Below, piece after piece: positions 8,067 to 8,936 of a stretch of 8,936 nt of DNA. Within the stretch, counting starts at the first letter, position 1, and each line of letters starts with the position of its first letter. The notes under the pieces are model-generated. The model saw only the letters and a program-made list of their open reading frames with translations, did not search any database and was not told the origin of the DNA. Made by a program: the position numbers and the translations under genes. This DNA comes from Planctomycetota bacterium (GTDB lineage Bacteria; Planctomycetota; Phycisphaerae; FEN-1346): the NCBI GenBank assembly GCA_026387055.1, contig JAPLML010000303.1, forward strand, positions 1-8,936. Direction: 5' to 3'.

Positions 8067-8072
8067 CCCCCT
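8067..8072 (-). promoter_or_regulatory. ribosome binding site of gltB
   Basis: On the - strand AGGGGG lies 8 bases before the ATG at 8058, a reasonable Shine-Dalgarno match at normal spacing. It decides the gltB start in favour of 8058. It also lies inside one arm of the long-range inverted repeat (8061-8071), so it can be base-paired away. Confidence 0.65.
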
Positions 8073-8303
8073 GACGGCTTGCGTGTAACCCGGTGCTGCC
8101 AACTCCGGTGCGGATGGGCGGCGGACCCACGGGGCTGGCCTCGGCGGCCCGATAGCCGGTTGCGTGGGCCGGATCGCGGGACGTCGGGGCGCAAGGCCGA
8201 TGGGCCAATCACTCCATTGTAGGCGTCCCCCTTCCCGAAAGCGACCTCCCTGGTTTCATGTCATTCCTTCCAACTGTTCGCCGGCGAAGCCCCGAGATAC
8301 CGC

Positions 8304-8328
8304 GGGGCGCCCCTGAGCGGGGCGCCCC
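8304..8328. repeat. perfect 10-bp GC stem-loop downstream of glnA
   Basis: Two copies of the self-complementary ggggcgcccc are separated by five bases (tgagc), giving a perfect all-GC 10-bp stem. It lies 83 bases past the glnA stop, within the inverted repeat above. There is no T-run after it on the - strand, so it is not a canonical terminator, but it would stall or stabilise a glnA transcript. On the - strand its second half overlaps a weaker alternative hairpin, GCCCCG pairing with CGGGGC across 8 bases, so two folds compete. Confidence 0.6.
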
Positions 8329-8411
8329 TTGGCCACGCAAGAGGGGGGTACGACCCTCAGGTGCATACGGCCATGTCCCCGCCGTCTTGCCGCGAGTGCC
8401 TCGCCGTGCGG

Positions 8412-8936
8412 TCAACTGTCATAGTACAGGAAGAACTCGTACGGGTGCGGCCGCAGGTGCATCTCGTCGAGTTCCTTCTCGCGCTTCCACGCGATCCACG
8501 CCTCAATGAGGTCGGGCGTGAAGACGTCGCCCGCCAGCAGGAACTCGTGGTCCTTCTCGAGGGCCACGACCGCCTCTTCGAGCGAGCCGGGCGTCTTGGG
8601 CGTCTCGGCCAGCTCCTCCTTCGTCATCTCGTAGATGTCGCGGTCGAGGGGCTTGCCCGGGTCCATCTGCTTCTCGATGCCGTCGAGGGCCGCCATCAGG
8701 ATGGCCGAGAACGTCAGGTACCCGTTGCACGACGGGTCGGGGCACCGGAACTCGACGCGCTTGGCCTTCGGGCTGGCCGAGTACATTGGGATGCGGCAGG
8801 AGGCCGAGCGGTTCCGCGCCGACAGGCACAGGTTGACCGGCGCCTCGAAGCCCGGCACCAGGCGGCGGTAGGAGTTCGTCGTGGGCGCCGCGAAGGCCAG
8901 GATCGCCGGGGCGTGTTTCAGGATGCCGCCGATGGC
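8412..8936 (-). CDS. glnA: glutamine synthetase type I, N-terminal part missing
   Basis: GlnA joins ammonia to glutamate using ATP and supplies the glutamine that GltB/GltD consume. The frame is open to the right edge, so only the C-terminal 174 residues are seen; the GTG at 8858 is an internal Val (RRLVPGFEAP), not a start. The visible part has the type I signature order: HAPAILAF (8-15), NSYRRLVPGFEAPVNL (21-36), the ATP/glutamate-binding RNRSAS (41-46), then RVEFRCPDP (60-68) with the equivalents of the metal-binding Glu and substrate-binding Arg of E. coli GlnA at Glu62 and Arg64. Tyr102 in DRDIYEMTKEE lies where the adenylylated Tyr397 of E. coli lies, so covalent control is possible but the modifying enzyme is not in view. 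The end HPYEFFLYYDS is typical. The stop TGA (8412-8414) is followed by the 353-base gap to gltB. Confidence 0.95.
   Translation of the reverse strand, partial: AIGGILKHAPAILAFAAPTTNSYRRLVPGFEAPVNLCLSARNRSASCRIPMYSASPKAKRVEFRCPDPSCNGYLTFSAILMAALDGIEKQMDPGKPLDRDIYEMTKEELAETPKTPGSLEEAVVALEKDHEFLLAGDVFTPDLIEAWIAWKREKELDEMHLRPHPYEFFLYYDS

Larger units (their letters stand above)
8061..8354. repeat. two-block inverted repeat bounding the gltB leader
   Basis: On the + strand, gtcgtaccccc (8061-8071) is the exact reverse complement of gggggtacgac (8344-8354). Six bases inside the first arm and two bases inside the second lies a further matched pair, cttgcgtg (8078-8085) and cacgcaag (8334-8341). 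In RNA this gives an 11-bp helix (13 with a G-U and a C-G pair at 8059-8060), an asymmetric internal loop, and an 8-bp helix, closing a loop of about 250 bases. The arms could equally be terminal inverted repeats of a 294-bp insertion, but I see no flanking target duplication. Confidence 0.7.
8059..8411 (-). promoter_or_regulatory. glnA-gltB intergenic leader with structured repeats
   Basis: A 353-base gap between the glnA stop and the gltB ATG. I find no believable gene: the one open frame, from a TTG at 8415 to a stop at 8209, is arginine/glycine-rich, has no recognisable fold and no convincing ribosome binding site. The gap contains a two-block inverted repeat at its ends, a perfect GC stem-loop, and a 12-bp palindrome ttcgccggcgaa (8277-8288). 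Its length and structure suggest either a separate gltB promoter or post-transcriptional control on a glnA read-through transcript. No sigma-54 promoter with correct spacing and no riboswitch class known to me was seen. Confidence 0.5.

Noticed and set aside
8059..8208. N-terminal extension of GltB from the TTG at 8208
   Set aside because: The 50 extra residues are not GltB-like, and the ATG at 8058 has a ribosome binding site and gives the usual short propeptide before the catalytic cysteine.
5771..8212. 813-residue - strand open frame overlapping gltB
   Set aside because: It is gltB read in a shifted frame, giving low-complexity Arg/Pro/Gly-rich text without domains.
8216..8221. TACAAT as a -10 box for gltB (- strand)
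   Set aside because: A good -10 hexamer, but no recognisable -35 lies 16-18 bases upstream. Left as a possibility for start mapping only.
8380..8402. Sigma-54 promoter after glnA (GGCAC ... GGCAAG on the - strand)
   Set aside because: The GG and GC elements are 8 bases apart instead of the required 10. A second candidate near 8193-8206 has 12.
8209..8415. 68-residue small gene between glnA and gltB
   Set aside because: It needs a TTG start overlapping the glnA stop, has no convincing ribosome binding site, and its composition is that of random GC-rich DNA.
1..8936. CRISPR array, tRNA, rRNA, transposase, defence genes
   Set aside because: I looked for direct repeats with even spacing, cloverleaf-like segments and recognisable proteins of these kinds and found none.

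Overview
The window is GC-rich bacterial DNA, nearly all of it coding, with codons rich in G/C at third positions. It carries a convergent layout: two membrane-protein genes on the + strand at the left, and a nitrogen-assimilation block glnA-gltB-gltD on the - strand filling the rest. No taxonomic marker gene is present. The GC content and the dispersed palindromic repeats between the convergent genes recall uncultivated, Planctomycetota-like GC-rich genomes, but that is only a weak impression.

Left part (1-1906, + strand): the 3' portion of a major facilitator superfamily (MFS) transporter whose start lies outside the window, then, 18 bases on, a conserved-looking two-helix membrane-anchored protein of unknown function. 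The two probably share a transcript.

Convergent intergenic region (1907-2142): no gene, but a 28-bp palindrome and a pair of hairpin repeats in inverted orientation that together form one long imperfect inverted repeat. They lie where both converging transcripts should end.

Right part (2143-8936, - strand): in transcription order, the 3' end of glnA (glutamine synthetase), a 353-base gap, gltB (glutamate synthase large subunit) and gltD (small subunit), the last two overlapping by 8 bases. Together they encode the GS-GOGAT cycle: GlnA fixes ammonia onto glutamate to make glutamine, and GltB/GltD moves the glutamine amide to 2-oxoglutarate to give two glutamates, with electrons from NADPH through GltD.

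Two things stand out. First, gltB is not one open frame: near 4922-4926 about 88 bases appear to be missing, deleting some 29 residues that include the conserved FMN-site GGTGASP loop and shifting the frame. Either this is a real inactivating deletion or an assembly error; the rest of gltB and gltD looks fully conserved. Second, the glnA-gltB gap is bounded by a two-block inverted repeat (11 + 8 bp) whose gltB-proximal arm contains the gltB ribosome binding site. Transcript reading through from glnA could therefore fold to hide the gltB start, and a competing partner for the upstream arm lies between them. This is the best candidate for undescribed regulation here. I see no defence system, CRISPR array, transposase, tRNA or rRNA.
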